A stretch of 64,000 nucleotides of DNA from positions 2,553,001 through 2,617,000 of the forward strand of contig NZ_CP102280.1 in the NCBI RefSeq assembly GCF_025150085.1. The letters are read 5' to 3'. The translations under genes and the position numbers were made by a program. Below are positions 56,053-64,000 of this stretch, in pieces (the stretch's first letter is position 1; every line of letters begins with the position of its first letter). Source of the stretch: Dorea longicatena (GTDB lineage: Bacteria; Bacillota; Clostridia; Lachnospirales; Lachnospiraceae). The notes beneath the pieces were generated by a model, which worked only from the letters and a program-made list of their open reading frames with translations, made no database searches and was not told where the DNA came from.

Positions 56053-57840
56053 TTAAATAGCTCTTGTGTATTTCTTCAGCCACTCCTGCTCTTCCTCGTT
56101 CAGGTAAGGAGCAATCACTTCGTATACTTTTGCATGATAATCATTCAACAGTTTCTTGTCTTCCTGTGTCATAATATCCGGATTGATCGCATCCAGATCC
56201 ATTGGAATCAGGGTGATTGCTTCGAAGTACATGAACTGACCATATTCATTCAATGTTCCTTTGCAGGTCAACAGTTCGTTCTCCAGACGGATTCCGTGAG
56301 ATCCTTCAATATAGATTCCAGGCTCATCTGTGATGACCATGCCTTCCTGTAATACTTCTGTCTCACCCTTACGATATTTCCAGCGGAAACCTGCAGGTCC
56401 TTCGTGGATGTTCAGAAGGTATCCGACTCCGTGTCCTGTACCATGGTTGAAGTTTAAGTCTCTGTCCCAGAATGGTTTTCTTGCAAGGATGTCAAGAATC
56501 ATACCGGTAGAACCTTCCAGGAATTTTGCACTGCCAAGCTGTAAGTTACTGATCGCAACCAATGTGAAGTGATCTTTCATGATCTGCGGAACTTCGCCGA
56601 GTGCGTAAGTTCTGGTTACATCTGTGGAACCTTCATAGAATCCAGCTCCTGTATCCGTTAAGAATAACTGTCCTTCTTTTAACTCTACATCTGTCTCCGG
56701 TGAAGATGTGTAGTGTACGATCGCACCATGCTCTCCAAATGAAGAGATTGGTTCAAAGCTTGGACGGATAAATTTGCCCATCTCAGCACGGAATTCATCC
56801 AATTTATCAGATGCGCTCATCTCTGTGATCCTCATCTTGCCAACATTTTCTTTCAGCCATTTCATGAATCTTACATGCGCAACACTGTCTTTGATCTGTG
56901 CCTTGCGGATGTTCTCGATCTCAACCGGGTTCTTGATTGCTTTCATGAGAATTGCCGGATTTCTCTTTTCTACTGTCTTAACATTTTTAGGAATATTGTT
57001 GAACAATGCATAATTCAGTTTTCCAGGATCGATCATTGCAATCACATCACTGCCAAATTTCTTCACGTCTTCGTAAATGTCGTTGTATGGGTGTAAGTTT
57101 ACGCCATCTTTTGCAAGTTTGGCTTTTAACTTGTCATCTAATTTTTTCTCATCGATATACAGCTCGAAACTGTCCATTGTGATGATTCCATAAGATAATA
57201 CCAGTGGGAAGAAGTCTATATCATTTCCACGGATATTTAACGTCCAGCAGATGTCGTCGATCGTAGATACAACGTGCACATTGGTTCCTGCTTCTTTCAT
57301 CTCTTCACGGATTCTTGCAAGTTTGCTTGCAACAGTTTCTCCGGCATATTTTACATCCAGATTAAATGCAGGCTCTTCGGATAATACCGGGCGGTCTTCC
57401 CAGATCTCATCGATTAAGTCTACCTGATAATTTACTTTTGCATTCTTCTTCCTAGCGATGGCTGCATAACCTTCTCCTTCACCGACAGATACGACTCTTC
57501 CGTCGAATCCAAGTGTCTCTCCTTCCTTTAATACCTCTTCAATATATGCATTCATCTCTGGCACACCAGGCTCACCCATTTTCATAAGTTCTACAGTTGT
57601 CCCCTTCAACTGTGCTGCTGCCTGGATGAAGTAACGTCCGTCTGTCCAGAGTCTTGCTTCTGTCTTTGTGATCACGGCCGTTCCCGCTGATCCAGAGAAC
57701 CCTGTAATGAACTTTCTCGCTTTGAAATGTTCCCCAACATATTCGCTCTGATGAAAGTCTGCAGTCGGTACTACATACACATCAATGTTCTTTTCTTCCA
57801 TACACTTACGAAGTGCGGAAAGTCTTTCTGGTACTGTCAT
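56053..57840 (-). CDS. pepP: Xaa-Pro aminopeptidase (M24B, long form)
   Basis: A 595-residue aminopeptidase P with two creatinase-like N-terminal domains (residues 1-310), a catalytic domain and a C-terminal extension, like the eukaryotic-type long form. Metal ligands are in LFLTDTGAGFYEGSTDVTRT, NHGTGHGVGYLLNIHEGP, ITDEPGIYIEG and GIRLENELL. It removes residues before proline in peptides. Start at 57840 with AAGGAGGA 8 bases upstream; 16 further codons are open upstream. A second, shorter M24 peptidase lies at 20422. Confidence 0.92.
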   Translation of the reverse strand: MTVPERLSALRKCMEEKNIDVYVVPTADFHQSEYVGEHFKARKFITGFSGSAGTAVITKTEARLWTDGRYFIQAAAQLKGTTVELMKMGEPGVPEMNAYIEEVLKEGETLGFDGRVVSVGEGEGYAAIARKKNAKVNYQVDLIDEIWEDRPVLSEEPAFNLDVKYAGETVASKLARIREEMKEAGTNVHVVSTIDDICWTLNIRGNDIDFFPLVLSYGIITMDSFELYIDEKKLDDKLKAKLAKDGVNLHPYNDIYEDVKKFGSDVIAMIDPGKLNYALFNNIPKNVKTVEKRNPAILMKAIKNPVEIENIRKAQIKDSVAHVRFMKWLKENVGKMRITEMSASDKLDEFRAEMGKFIRPSFEPISSFGEHGAIVHYTSSPETDVELKEGQLFLTDTGAGFYEGSTDVTRTYALGEVPQIMKDHFTLVAISNLQLGSAKFLEGSTGMILDILARKPFWDRDLNFNHGTGHGVGYLLNIHEGPAGFRWKYRKGETEVLQEGMVITDEPGIYIEGSHGIRLENELLTCKGTLNEYGQFMYFEAITLIPMDLDAINPDIMTQEDKKLLNDYHAKVYEVIAPYLNEEEQEWLKKYTRAI

Positions 57841-57965
57841 GTTTTTGTTCCTCCTTGATATATACAGTGTATTGTTATTATAACGCATTTCTTATCATTA
57901 ATCTTCTATTAAATCAGATAATTTTTCTTATCTTTCATAAGTAATACTTCTTTTGAATGGATGAC

Positions 57966-58017
57966 AAAAAAAAGACTTTGAAATAGATTTTTCCGAATCC
58001 CTTTTAAAGTCTTTTTT
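57966..58017 (-). terminator. Terminator after the 156-residue protein gene
   Basis: AAAAAAGACTTTGAAA (57968-57983) pairs with TTTTAAAGTCTTTTTT (58001-58016) nearly perfectly; a run of T follows on the minus strand. Confidence 0.82.
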
Positions 58018-58039
58018 GCTAATATTATTCTATTTATTT

Positions 58040-58510
58040 TTATATCCGTCCTGCTTTTCCAAGTTCCACCATCACCGGTGTAAGCCCTGCAACATCCCAG
58101 CCTTCAAAACTGATCATACATAATGCACGGAATAATAACTTCACCGTCTCAGATTCTTCTGTCTGATCTGCATGATACAATTTTGCTGCAGTCTGGCAGA
58201 TTACCATCAGGATTGTATTCTTAAATGCTCCGATTTCTTCGGATTCTTTCCACAGATTCTCCATATCATAGTCATCCGTATTGCCACATGGCGCTGCACA
58301 TGTTACACATCCCGGTGAGACTGTATATTTTTCATTTCTTACCTTTTCTAACATCTCACTCATATCAAAGATACTTGCCGACCAGTCTCCGGCCACCGTC
58401 AGTGCTTCTAGGAATACCCGGTTAGTGTTCTCTGTCTTTTCGTTATTCTCACAGGTTCTTGCAAGTCCGATGACTGCCCCTGTCAGTTTCTGTCTGATCT
58501 CTTCTTTCAC
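58040..58510 (-). CDS. Protein of unknown function with a CxxCxxxC motif
   Basis: A 156-residue, mostly helical soluble protein. The one marked feature is PGCVTCAAPCGNTDDYD near residues 68-84: three closely spaced cysteines that could bind a metal or cluster, faintly like the N-terminal region of hybrid cluster (hydroxylamine reductase) proteins, but too short to be one. It starts with GTG after AGAGAGG. It lies just 3 bases after the NhaC stop, so it is translated from the same transcript as that antiporter. Function unknown. Confidence 0.7.
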   Translation of the reverse strand: MKEEIRQKLTGAVIGLARTCENNEKTENTNRVFLEALTVAGDWSASIFDMSEMLEKVRNEKYTVSPGCVTCAAPCGNTDDYDMENLWKESEEIGAFKNTILMVICQTAAKLYHADQTEESETVKLLFRALCMISFEGWDVAGLTPVMVELGKAGRI

Positions 58511-58513
58511 GAT

Positions 58514-59827
58514 TTACCTCTCTTTCTTTGCCGGAATCACAAAGATAAATATCATAGAACTCACAAATAATAAAAACGGATAAAAAAGCTTCGGCATGAT
58601 CTGAAATGCTGACACATTATATCCCAGTTCACTCGCCGCAGATATCGCAACCAGCATCTGTGCTCCATAAGGAATGATCCCCTGAAAAACACATGAAAAT
58701 GTATCCAGTATCGAAGCTGCTTTTCTCGGTGTGATCCCATATTCTTCCGCCATATCCTTTGCGATCGGATTCGCCATTACGATCGCCACAGTATTATTCG
58801 CCGTTGCAATATCCATCGTTCCTACCAGAAGTCCCATGCCGAGCTGACCACCTTTGCGTCCTTTGAATACCTTATGGATTCCCGCCAGCAATGCATCGAA
58901 ACCGCTATATTCACGGATCAGTGCACACATCGCTGCCACCAGGATTGCCACCATACTCGTCTCGAACATCCCGGAAGCTCCGGAACCCATATTGGCAAGC
59001 AGATCTGTCGCCGCAATGTGACCGCCGGCCAGCATAATAATAGAACCAGATACAATCCCGATCAGAAGTACCATGAATACATTGATCCCGATAATTCCTC
59101 CTATGAGAACCAGTACATATGGAATAATCTGCACTAAGTTATAACTCTTACTTACCCGTCCTGCAATATCCGTCTGAAATGAAAGAACCAGGATCAATAC
59201 CAGGGTTGCAATCGCTGCCGGAAGTGCAATTCCAAAGTTCTCCCGAAATTTATCCTTCATCTGGCATCCCTGTCCGTTGCATGCCGCAATCGTTGTATCC
59301 GAGATAAATGAAAGATTATCACCAAACATCGAACCGCCCATAACCGAGCCGATACAAAGTGCCATATCAAATCCAGATGCCTTGGATACGGACACTGCGA
59401 TCGGCGTGATCAATGTAATTGTCCCAACCGACGTTCCCATGGCAACCGACACAAAACAGGCTACCACAAATAATACCGCAACTGAAAATCTTGCCGGAAT
59501 CAGTGACAACATGAAATATGCCACACTTTCCGCACTGCTTCTTCCTACCACTCCGACAAATGCCCCCGCTGTCAGGAAGATTAGAAGCATTGTAATAATA
59601 TTCTTATCCGCAAGTCCCTGTGCCATAATTTCCAGTTTCTCGTCAAAACTCACCTTACGATTCTGCAGACACGCCACCAGAATTGCCGCAAGAAATGCGA
59701 TAATGATCGGGACATTATAGAATCCCATCGGAATCTTCATCACATATTCGAATAAAATTCCAAGTCCCAGATAGATACACAAAAATACGCCGATTGGCAG
59801 TAATGCTATTGCATTTCCTTTTTTCAT
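58514..59827 (-). CDS. nhaC: NhaC family Na+/H+ antiporter
   Basis: A 437-residue transporter with about eleven to twelve membrane segments. VACFVSVAMGTSVGTITLIT, GSVMGGSMFGDNLSFISDTTIAACNGQG and VGTMDIATANNTVAIVMANP are typical of the NhaC family. It would exchange sodium and protons, or act as an amino acid/malate antiporter as some members do. Followed by the gene for the 156-residue protein. AGAGGA precedes the ATG. Confidence 0.87.
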   Translation of the reverse strand: MKKGNAIALLPIGVFLCIYLGLGILFEYVMKIPMGFYNVPIIIAFLAAILVACLQNRKVSFDEKLEIMAQGLADKNIITMLLIFLTAGAFVGVVGRSSAESVAYFMLSLIPARFSVAVLFVVACFVSVAMGTSVGTITLITPIAVSVSKASGFDMALCIGSVMGGSMFGDNLSFISDTTIAACNGQGCQMKDKFRENFGIALPAAIATLVLILVLSFQTDIAGRVSKSYNLVQIIPYVLVLIGGIIGINVFMVLLIGIVSGSIIMLAGGHIAATDLLANMGSGASGMFETSMVAILVAAMCALIREYSGFDALLAGIHKVFKGRKGGQLGMGLLVGTMDIATANNTVAIVMANPIAKDMAEEYGITPRKAASILDTFSCVFQGIIPYGAQMLVAISAASELGYNVSAFQIMPKLFYPFLLFVSSMIFIFVIPAKKER

Positions 59828-59892
59828 TCTTTATCCTCTCATTCTTTCCAATAAACTTTTATGAACATTTCTTGATCTTCCTTCGGCTTTTT

Positions 59893-61215
59893 CTACCCGA
59901 TTCCTCCAAGTACAATTCCAAGAATTAACACAATAAAACATACCGGAACATAAAAATATTTACATACCGTATGATACCATGATACATATGGTTTCTCTCT
60001 CCCGGTATTGACCTGTTTTTCCACAAATGCCTTGCCACATACCCAGAAGAACATGATTCCCGCAAGTCCGGCTCCGAGCGGACAGATATAGATAGACAGT
60101 ACGTCCATCCAGTCTGATACAATCCCCTGGATCAGGAGTGACACGACCACTCCCACGATCCCCGTAAGTGCACATGCCGGAACTCTTCCAAGCTTTAACT
60201 TCTCCTGCACTGTAGCAATCGGAGCCTCGTACAGATTGATCAGCGAAGTCATACCTGCAAGCAATACTGCGACAAAGAAGATGATCGCGATCAGCCATCC
60301 CCCAGGCATTCCTTTGATCAGATTCGGAAGGAAGATAAAGAGAAGTCCGGGACCTCCCTGATCCAACTGCGCTCCCGTTGTTGCCATCGCCGGAATGATA
60401 ACGAGTGCGGCAAGAATTGCTGCAATCGTATCAAATAATGCAACTCTTCCTGCAGAAGCCGGAATGTCCTCTTCATCCGAAAGATAAGATCCATAGATCA
60501 ATGTTCCATTTCCTGCTACCGACAGGGAAAAGAATGCCTGACCAAGTGCAAAGATCCACGTTGCCGGATCTGCAAATGCCTTCGGATCTACTCTGAAAAT
60601 ATAACGGTATCCTTCACTTGCTCCCGGCTGGAATCCGACATAGATTCCCAGAATCACGAACAATGCGAAGAATATCGGCATCATGATCTTATTTGCTTTT
60701 TCAATGCCGCTTCCGACACCTAACATCAGAATCAGCATACAGGCCACAAGCGCAAGTATCTGCCATATATTATTACCAAATGCTGACGCCATCTTACCAA
60801 ATGCCGCCCCGAATTCATCCACATTTTCAGGCGAAAGTGTTGCTCCTGTAAATGTTCCAACGGCATATCTTAGGATCCACCCCATTACAACCGTATATCC
60901 GATCGCCATGGCAAGTGATCCGAATACAGGGATCATCCCCAGTGCTTCTCCGACTTTTCTCTTTCCTTTTTTCTCACAGGCAATTCCAAATGCATCGATT
61001 GGACCGGCCTTTGCCGCACGCCCAAAACTCATCTCCCCGATCACTCCCGTCGAACCGATCAGTATTACAAATATAAAATATGGTATCAGAAATGAACCGC
61101 CTCCATACAATGATACTCTTGTTGGGAACATCCAGATATTTCCCATACCGACCGCTGAACCGATACAGGCACAGATAAATCCCCATCTGCTGCTAAATGA
61201 TTCTCTTTTATTCAT
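59893..61215 (-). CDS. Sodium-dependent transporter, neurotransmitter:sodium symporter family
   Basis: A 440-residue LeuT-fold transporter. The first membrane segment SRWGFICACIGSAVGMGNIW then MFPTRVSLYGGGSFLIPYF is the family signature; about eleven to twelve segments follow. Bacterial members import amino acids with sodium. Substrate unknown. It lies 66 bases upstream of the nhaC gene on the same strand with no terminator between them, so the two may be co-transcribed. Confidence 0.9.
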   Translation of the reverse strand: MNKRESFSSRWGFICACIGSAVGMGNIWMFPTRVSLYGGGSFLIPYFIFVILIGSTGVIGEMSFGRAAKAGPIDAFGIACEKKGKRKVGEALGMIPVFGSLAMAIGYTVVMGWILRYAVGTFTGATLSPENVDEFGAAFGKMASAFGNNIWQILALVACMLILMLGVGSGIEKANKIMMPIFFALFVILGIYVGFQPGASEGYRYIFRVDPKAFADPATWIFALGQAFFSLSVAGNGTLIYGSYLSDEEDIPASAGRVALFDTIAAILAALVIIPAMATTGAQLDQGGPGLLFIFLPNLIKGMPGGWLIAIIFFVAVLLAGMTSLINLYEAPIATVQEKLKLGRVPACALTGIVGVVVSLLIQGIVSDWMDVLSIYICPLGAGLAGIMFFWVCGKAFVEKQVNTGREKPYVSWYHTVCKYFYVPVCFIVLILGIVLGGIG

Positions 61216-61336
61216 AATTTTCCCTCTCCAGCCATTAGGGACGGGGTTTTTGGTCTTTTTACTGTCCCTGCCGGCTCAAAATATTCCATACACATGGTAG
61301 ATTTCTCTATTTTAGCATGATTGCTATAAAAACGTC

Positions 61337-61366
61337 AAAAAAAAGGGGATATAAACTTATCCCCTT
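61337..61366 (-). terminator. Terminator of the pst-HAD operon
   Basis: AAGGGGATA (61343-61351) pairs with TATCCCCTT (61358-61366), then eight T residues on the minus strand. The stem overlaps the last codons of the HAD gene. Confidence 0.87.
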
Positions 61367-61824
61367 AGTGTCGCCACCATCCTTTTCGGCATTGCAAGCA
61401 CATCCAGTGCTTCCTCTATCGATCTGGTACAGATATCAACATTTGCAATCAGTCTTCCATACGCACCTTCCGCCTCTATAATTCCAACACTGAGTTCTGC
61501 TATCCTGCACATAGGCAGGTCATTCCGTCCGTTTCCTACTGCAATACACCGTTTTCCACCCAGTTGCTCTATGATTTTTCTTTTTTCTTCTGCTGCCGCA
61601 TTACCAGGAAATGTCTGTATCTTTAACGGTAGTCCTTCACATATCTTTCTCGCAGTTCCATGTGTATCTGCTGTCAGAACATAAATCTCATATATTCCAC
61701 TCAGCTTTTTCAGCCGTTCCTTTACACTTTCGGGTATTATGCCATCTTTCGCAATAGTTCCGTTATAATCCAGAATCAGATATTTTAGATCCATCGTTTT
61801 ATATCCGGGAATTTCTATTCTCAT
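61357..61824 (-). CDS. HAD hydrolase resembling soluble P-type ATPase domains
   Basis: A 155-residue phosphatase without a cap domain. Motif I is KYLILDYNGTIAKDG, with YVLTADTHGTA, a lysine before IIEQLGGKRCIAVG, and GNGRNDLPMCRIAELSVGI as motif IV. The D-Y-N-G-T form and the ending resemble the phosphorylation domain of P-type ATPases (COG4087). It is the last gene of the pstC-pstA-pstB transcript, 16 bases after pstB, where phoU often lies. Start at 61824 (AAAGGAG upstream), not the longer frame. Confidence 0.82.
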   Translation of the reverse strand: MRIEIPGYKTMDLKYLILDYNGTIAKDGIIPESVKERLKKLSGIYEIYVLTADTHGTARKICEGLPLKIQTFPGNAAAEEKRKIIEQLGGKRCIAVGNGRNDLPMCRIAELSVGIIEAEGAYGRLIANVDICTRSIEEALDVLAMPKRMVATLRG

Positions 61825-61840
61825 ACGTTCTCCTTTACTC

Positions 61841-62572
61841 TTACATATACTGTATCTGCTCTCTCGCAGGTTCGGATGACGGATGCTCAAAGAATGTCTT
61901 TGTGTCTGTCACTTCCAGTACTCTTCCCTGATCCATAAAGATAATCTGATCTGCAATTCTTTTTGCCTGTGCCAGATTATGTGTTACGATCACAAATGTA
62001 TATTTTCCCTTTAATTCCAGAAGTGTCTCTTCTATCGCAATGGTATTCTTCATATCAAGCGCAGAACACGGCTCATCCAACAGCAGAATTTCCGGATTCA
62101 CACACAAACTTCTTGCTATGGCAAGACGCTGTTTCTGTCCACCGGATAATTTTTTTGCAGACTTCTTCAGTTGGTCTTTTATTTCATCATATAGTCTTGC
62201 TTTCTGCAGACACTCTCTGGTGATCCGCTCTATTTCTCTGGCTTCTCTAATTCCATGATATTTCAGGACGTATGACAGATTCTTCTCTATACTGTACGGA
62301 AATGCGATCGGCTGTTGAAATACCATTCCGATTCTGGTTCTTAATACTTCCGTTGAAAGTCCTTTAATGTCTTCGCCGTCAAGAATGATCTTTCCTTTAT
62401 AAAAGCCGCCCTCCTCTTCTATCATTCGGTTTAATGTCTTTAAAAATGTTGTTTTTCCACAGCCGGATTGTCCTACGATTGCCGTAATCTTTCCTTCCGG
62501 TATCGTAAGACTGATATCATGCAATATCTCCTGTCTGCCGAATCCACAACTTATCTGTTCTATCGTTAACAT
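61841..62572 (-). CDS. pstB: Phosphate ABC transporter ATP-binding protein
   Basis: A 243-residue ABC ATPase with Walker A VGQSGCGKTTFLKTLNRM, the signature KLSGGQKQRLAIARSL, Walker B ILLLDEPCSALD and the switch histidine in FVIVTHNLAQAKRIAD. The LNRM after Walker A and the order after pstC-pstA fit PstB. It powers phosphate import. It overlaps nothing; the gap to pstA is one base, so translation is coupled. Confidence 0.9.
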   Translation of the reverse strand: MLTIEQISCGFGRQEILHDISLTIPEGKITAIVGQSGCGKTTFLKTLNRMIEEEGGFYKGKIILDGEDIKGLSTEVLRTRIGMVFQQPIAFPYSIEKNLSYVLKYHGIREAREIERITRECLQKARLYDEIKDQLKKSAKKLSGGQKQRLAIARSLCVNPEILLLDEPCSALDMKNTIAIEETLLELKGKYTFVIVTHNLAQAKRIADQIIFMDQGRVLEVTDTKTFFEHPSSEPAREQIQYM

Positions 62573-62573
62573 A

Positions 62574-63407
62574 TCAGTAATCCTTTCGTATATAAGTAAT
62601 ACATTTACATATGATCTGTATGAGCAGTAAGAATAACATCAGTACGAACGCCGTTCCATATGCATAATCCAGAGAAAATCCATTATTTACCAGCATATAC
62701 AGATGATACGGCAATGACATAAATGGATCCGTAAGTTTTCCCGGAACATCTGCGACCATAACCGCACCCGTATACAAAATCGGTGCAACCGCTCCCATTC
62801 CGTATGCCATTCCAAGCGCCACCGTTCCAAGCAATTCCACTGCACAGACCGGAAGAATTAATCGTATGACCGCATATTCTCTGGACATTCCAAGTGCCAG
62901 TGAATTCTTCATGTATTCTGTTCCCTTTTCTTTCAGTATCTTTTCTGCACGGATTGCAATAAACGGCACGATCATAACAGCCACACAAATAGCTGAACAT
63001 AAGAGACTTCTTCCCAGACCAAACTGATAGATCAACAATGTATAGCCGACCAGTCCGAACAGAATAGAAGGAATTCCGGACAGTCCTGTAATGCAGGCAC
63101 TGATCACATGGTAAAATATACTTTTCCTTGTATAAAACACAAGATAAACAGCCACACCGATTCCGATGATTCCCCCCATGAGTGCCGAAAGTGCGCCAAG
63201 ATAGATAGATCCCATCAGTGCCGGATAGATTCCACCTGCTGTTCCAAGCGGTACCCCCGCCGGCTTATCCAGAATAAACGAAAGACTCATCACATTCTTT
63301 CCCTTCCAGAAGATATACAGGAATAAGAACAACGTCACTGCAATTGTAAGAATTCCAAGGATCCCTGCCAGGATGCGTATCACATACTTTGTCAGTTTAT
63401 TTTTCAT
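62574..63407 (-). CDS. pstA: Phosphate ABC transporter permease PstA
   Basis: A 277-residue inner-membrane permease with about six membrane segments. FILDKPAGVPLGTAGGIYPA, then GGIIGIGVAVYLVFYTRK, ITGLSGIPSILFGLVGYTLL and the EAA-like NSLALGMSREYAVIRLILPV motif are typical. Start chosen at ATG 63407, 10 bases after GGAGG; a TTG at 63416 is possible. It overlaps the end of pstC by 11 bases. Confidence 0.9.
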   Translation of the reverse strand: MKNKLTKYVIRILAGILGILTIAVTLFLFLYIFWKGKNVMSLSFILDKPAGVPLGTAGGIYPALMGSIYLGALSALMGGIIGIGVAVYLVFYTRKSIFYHVISACITGLSGIPSILFGLVGYTLLIYQFGLGRSLLCSAICVAVMIVPFIAIRAEKILKEKGTEYMKNSLALGMSREYAVIRLILPVCAVELLGTVALGMAYGMGAVAPILYTGAVMVADVPGKLTDPFMSLPYHLYMLVNNGFSLDYAYGTAFVLMLFLLLIQIICKCITYIRKDY

Positions 63408-64000
63408 GTTCTGCAAACCTCCTCTTCAACAACTGCCCTGCCAGTGTCACTACAACAAGTATCACAAGCAGCACAAGATTTGCCACATAAAGCACCGACA
63501 GATGTATACTTCCGTATTCAATGCTTCCCATCTCAAGAGCTGTCAGCGCCGGAAGCGTCTGCCCGCGTCCCAACAGCTTCGGGAAAATTGCAGAATTACC
63601 GATCACCATCATTACTGCCATCGTCTCCCCAAGCGCACGTCCAAATGCCATCATCGCACTTGCTACAATTCCCGGCCGGATTGCCGGAAGTATCACTTTG
63701 ATCAACACATATTCTCTTGATAAGCCAAGTGCCAGTCCGGATTTTTCATATGTCCGTTTTGCATTTACTAGTGATTCCTGACATGTCGATACAACATACG
63801 GCAGAAGCATGATTCCCAGTACAATACCTGCCACCAGTACACACTGTCCCGCTGCCATCTTCAGATATTTTACAAATGCTTTTACCAGTACGGTTAATCC
63901 GATAAAGCCAAAGATTACCGATGGAATACCTGCTACCAGATCTATAAAGGCCAGGCAGACAGATGCAAGTTTCTTTGGCATGAAAAAAGTAAGAAAGCAG
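63397..64000 (-). CDS. pstC: Phosphate ABC transporter permease PstC, 5' end outside the window
   Basis: The C-terminal 200 residues of a PstC permease, in frame to the window edge. IDLVAGIPSVIFGFIGLTVL, SGLALGLSREYVLIKVILPA and the GRALGETMAVMMVIGNSAIF segment are typical of PstC. The methionine at 63981 is internal, because family-like sequence (FLTFF) continues upstream. The phosphate-binding protein PstS is not in view. Confidence 0.9.
   Translation of the reverse strand, partial: CFLTFFMPKKLASVCLAFIDLVAGIPSVIFGFIGLTVLVKAFVKYLKMAAGQCVLVAGIVLGIMLLPYVVSTCQESLVNAKRTYEKSGLALGLSREYVLIKVILPAIRPGIVASAMMAFGRALGETMAVMMVIGNSAIFPKLLGRGQTLPALTALEMGSIEYGSIHLSVLYVANLVLLVILVVVTLAGQLLKRRFAEHEK

Overview
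The window reads as a chromosome segment from an anaerobic, gut-type Clostridia of the Lachnospiraceae kind. The evidence is the low-to-mid GC content, strong AGGAGG ribosome binding sites, a ZTP riboswitch on formate-tetrahydrofolate ligase, indolepyruvate:ferredoxin oxidoreductase, DUF4867 and the sequences of the RNA polymerase and ribosomal proteins. No species is assigned. No rRNA, tRNA, CRISPR array, transposase or prophage gene was seen.

Layout. 1-4575: a minus-strand sugar catabolism operon (PfkB kinase, AraC regulator, broken DUF4867 gene, FucI-type isomerase, xylulokinase cut by the window edge). 4725-9426: the str operon rpsL-rpsG-fusA-tuf with its promoter and terminator. 9423-15629: envelope precursor genes (VanZ-like, sugar nucleotidyltransferase, glmS, glmM, glf). 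15766-19552: the plus-strand iorA-iorB-paaK cluster for aryl-2-oxoacid oxidation. 19653-21507: HD hydrolase and M24 peptidase. 21725-33634: rpoC, rpoB, rplL, rplJ with an L10 leader, then rplA, rplK, nusG, secE and rpmG. Between rplJ and rplA lies the scar of a deleted tryptophan operon. 33836-41636: TcaA-like protein, CorA, fhs under a ZTP riboswitch, and two ThrE exporters. 41916-44925: a decayed citrate fermentation locus (citC and citX intact, citD fused to the tail of a citrate transporter) with two copies of an unusual repeat. 44934-64000: transporters, a small alarmone synthetase, regulators, peptidase, metal transport and the start of a pst phosphate operon.

The most notable signal is gene loss by clean internal deletion. 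(1) The first 60 or so codons of trpE run directly into the last 43 codons of trpA, so the whole trp operon between them is gone. (2) The first 52 codons of citD run directly into the end of a CitMHS-type transporter, removing the rest of citD and presumably citE and citF, while citC and citX remain as orphans. (3) A DUF4867 gene has lost its middle third. Together these predict tryptophan auxotrophy and loss of citrate lyase.

Two intergenic repeat families also stand out. One is a roughly 50-base element placed immediately after intrinsic terminators, always in the same orientation (three copies and a fragment). The other is a roughly 355-base element holding a 214-base imperfect palindrome, with a 50-base internally deleted copy nearby. 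Other regulatory structures are a ZTP riboswitch whose terminator shares bases with the aptamer, an L10 autoregulatory leader, a 46-base perfect palindrome over the -10 box of an Nramp transporter, and a paired ACACAAGTGT site before a DUF2798 gene.
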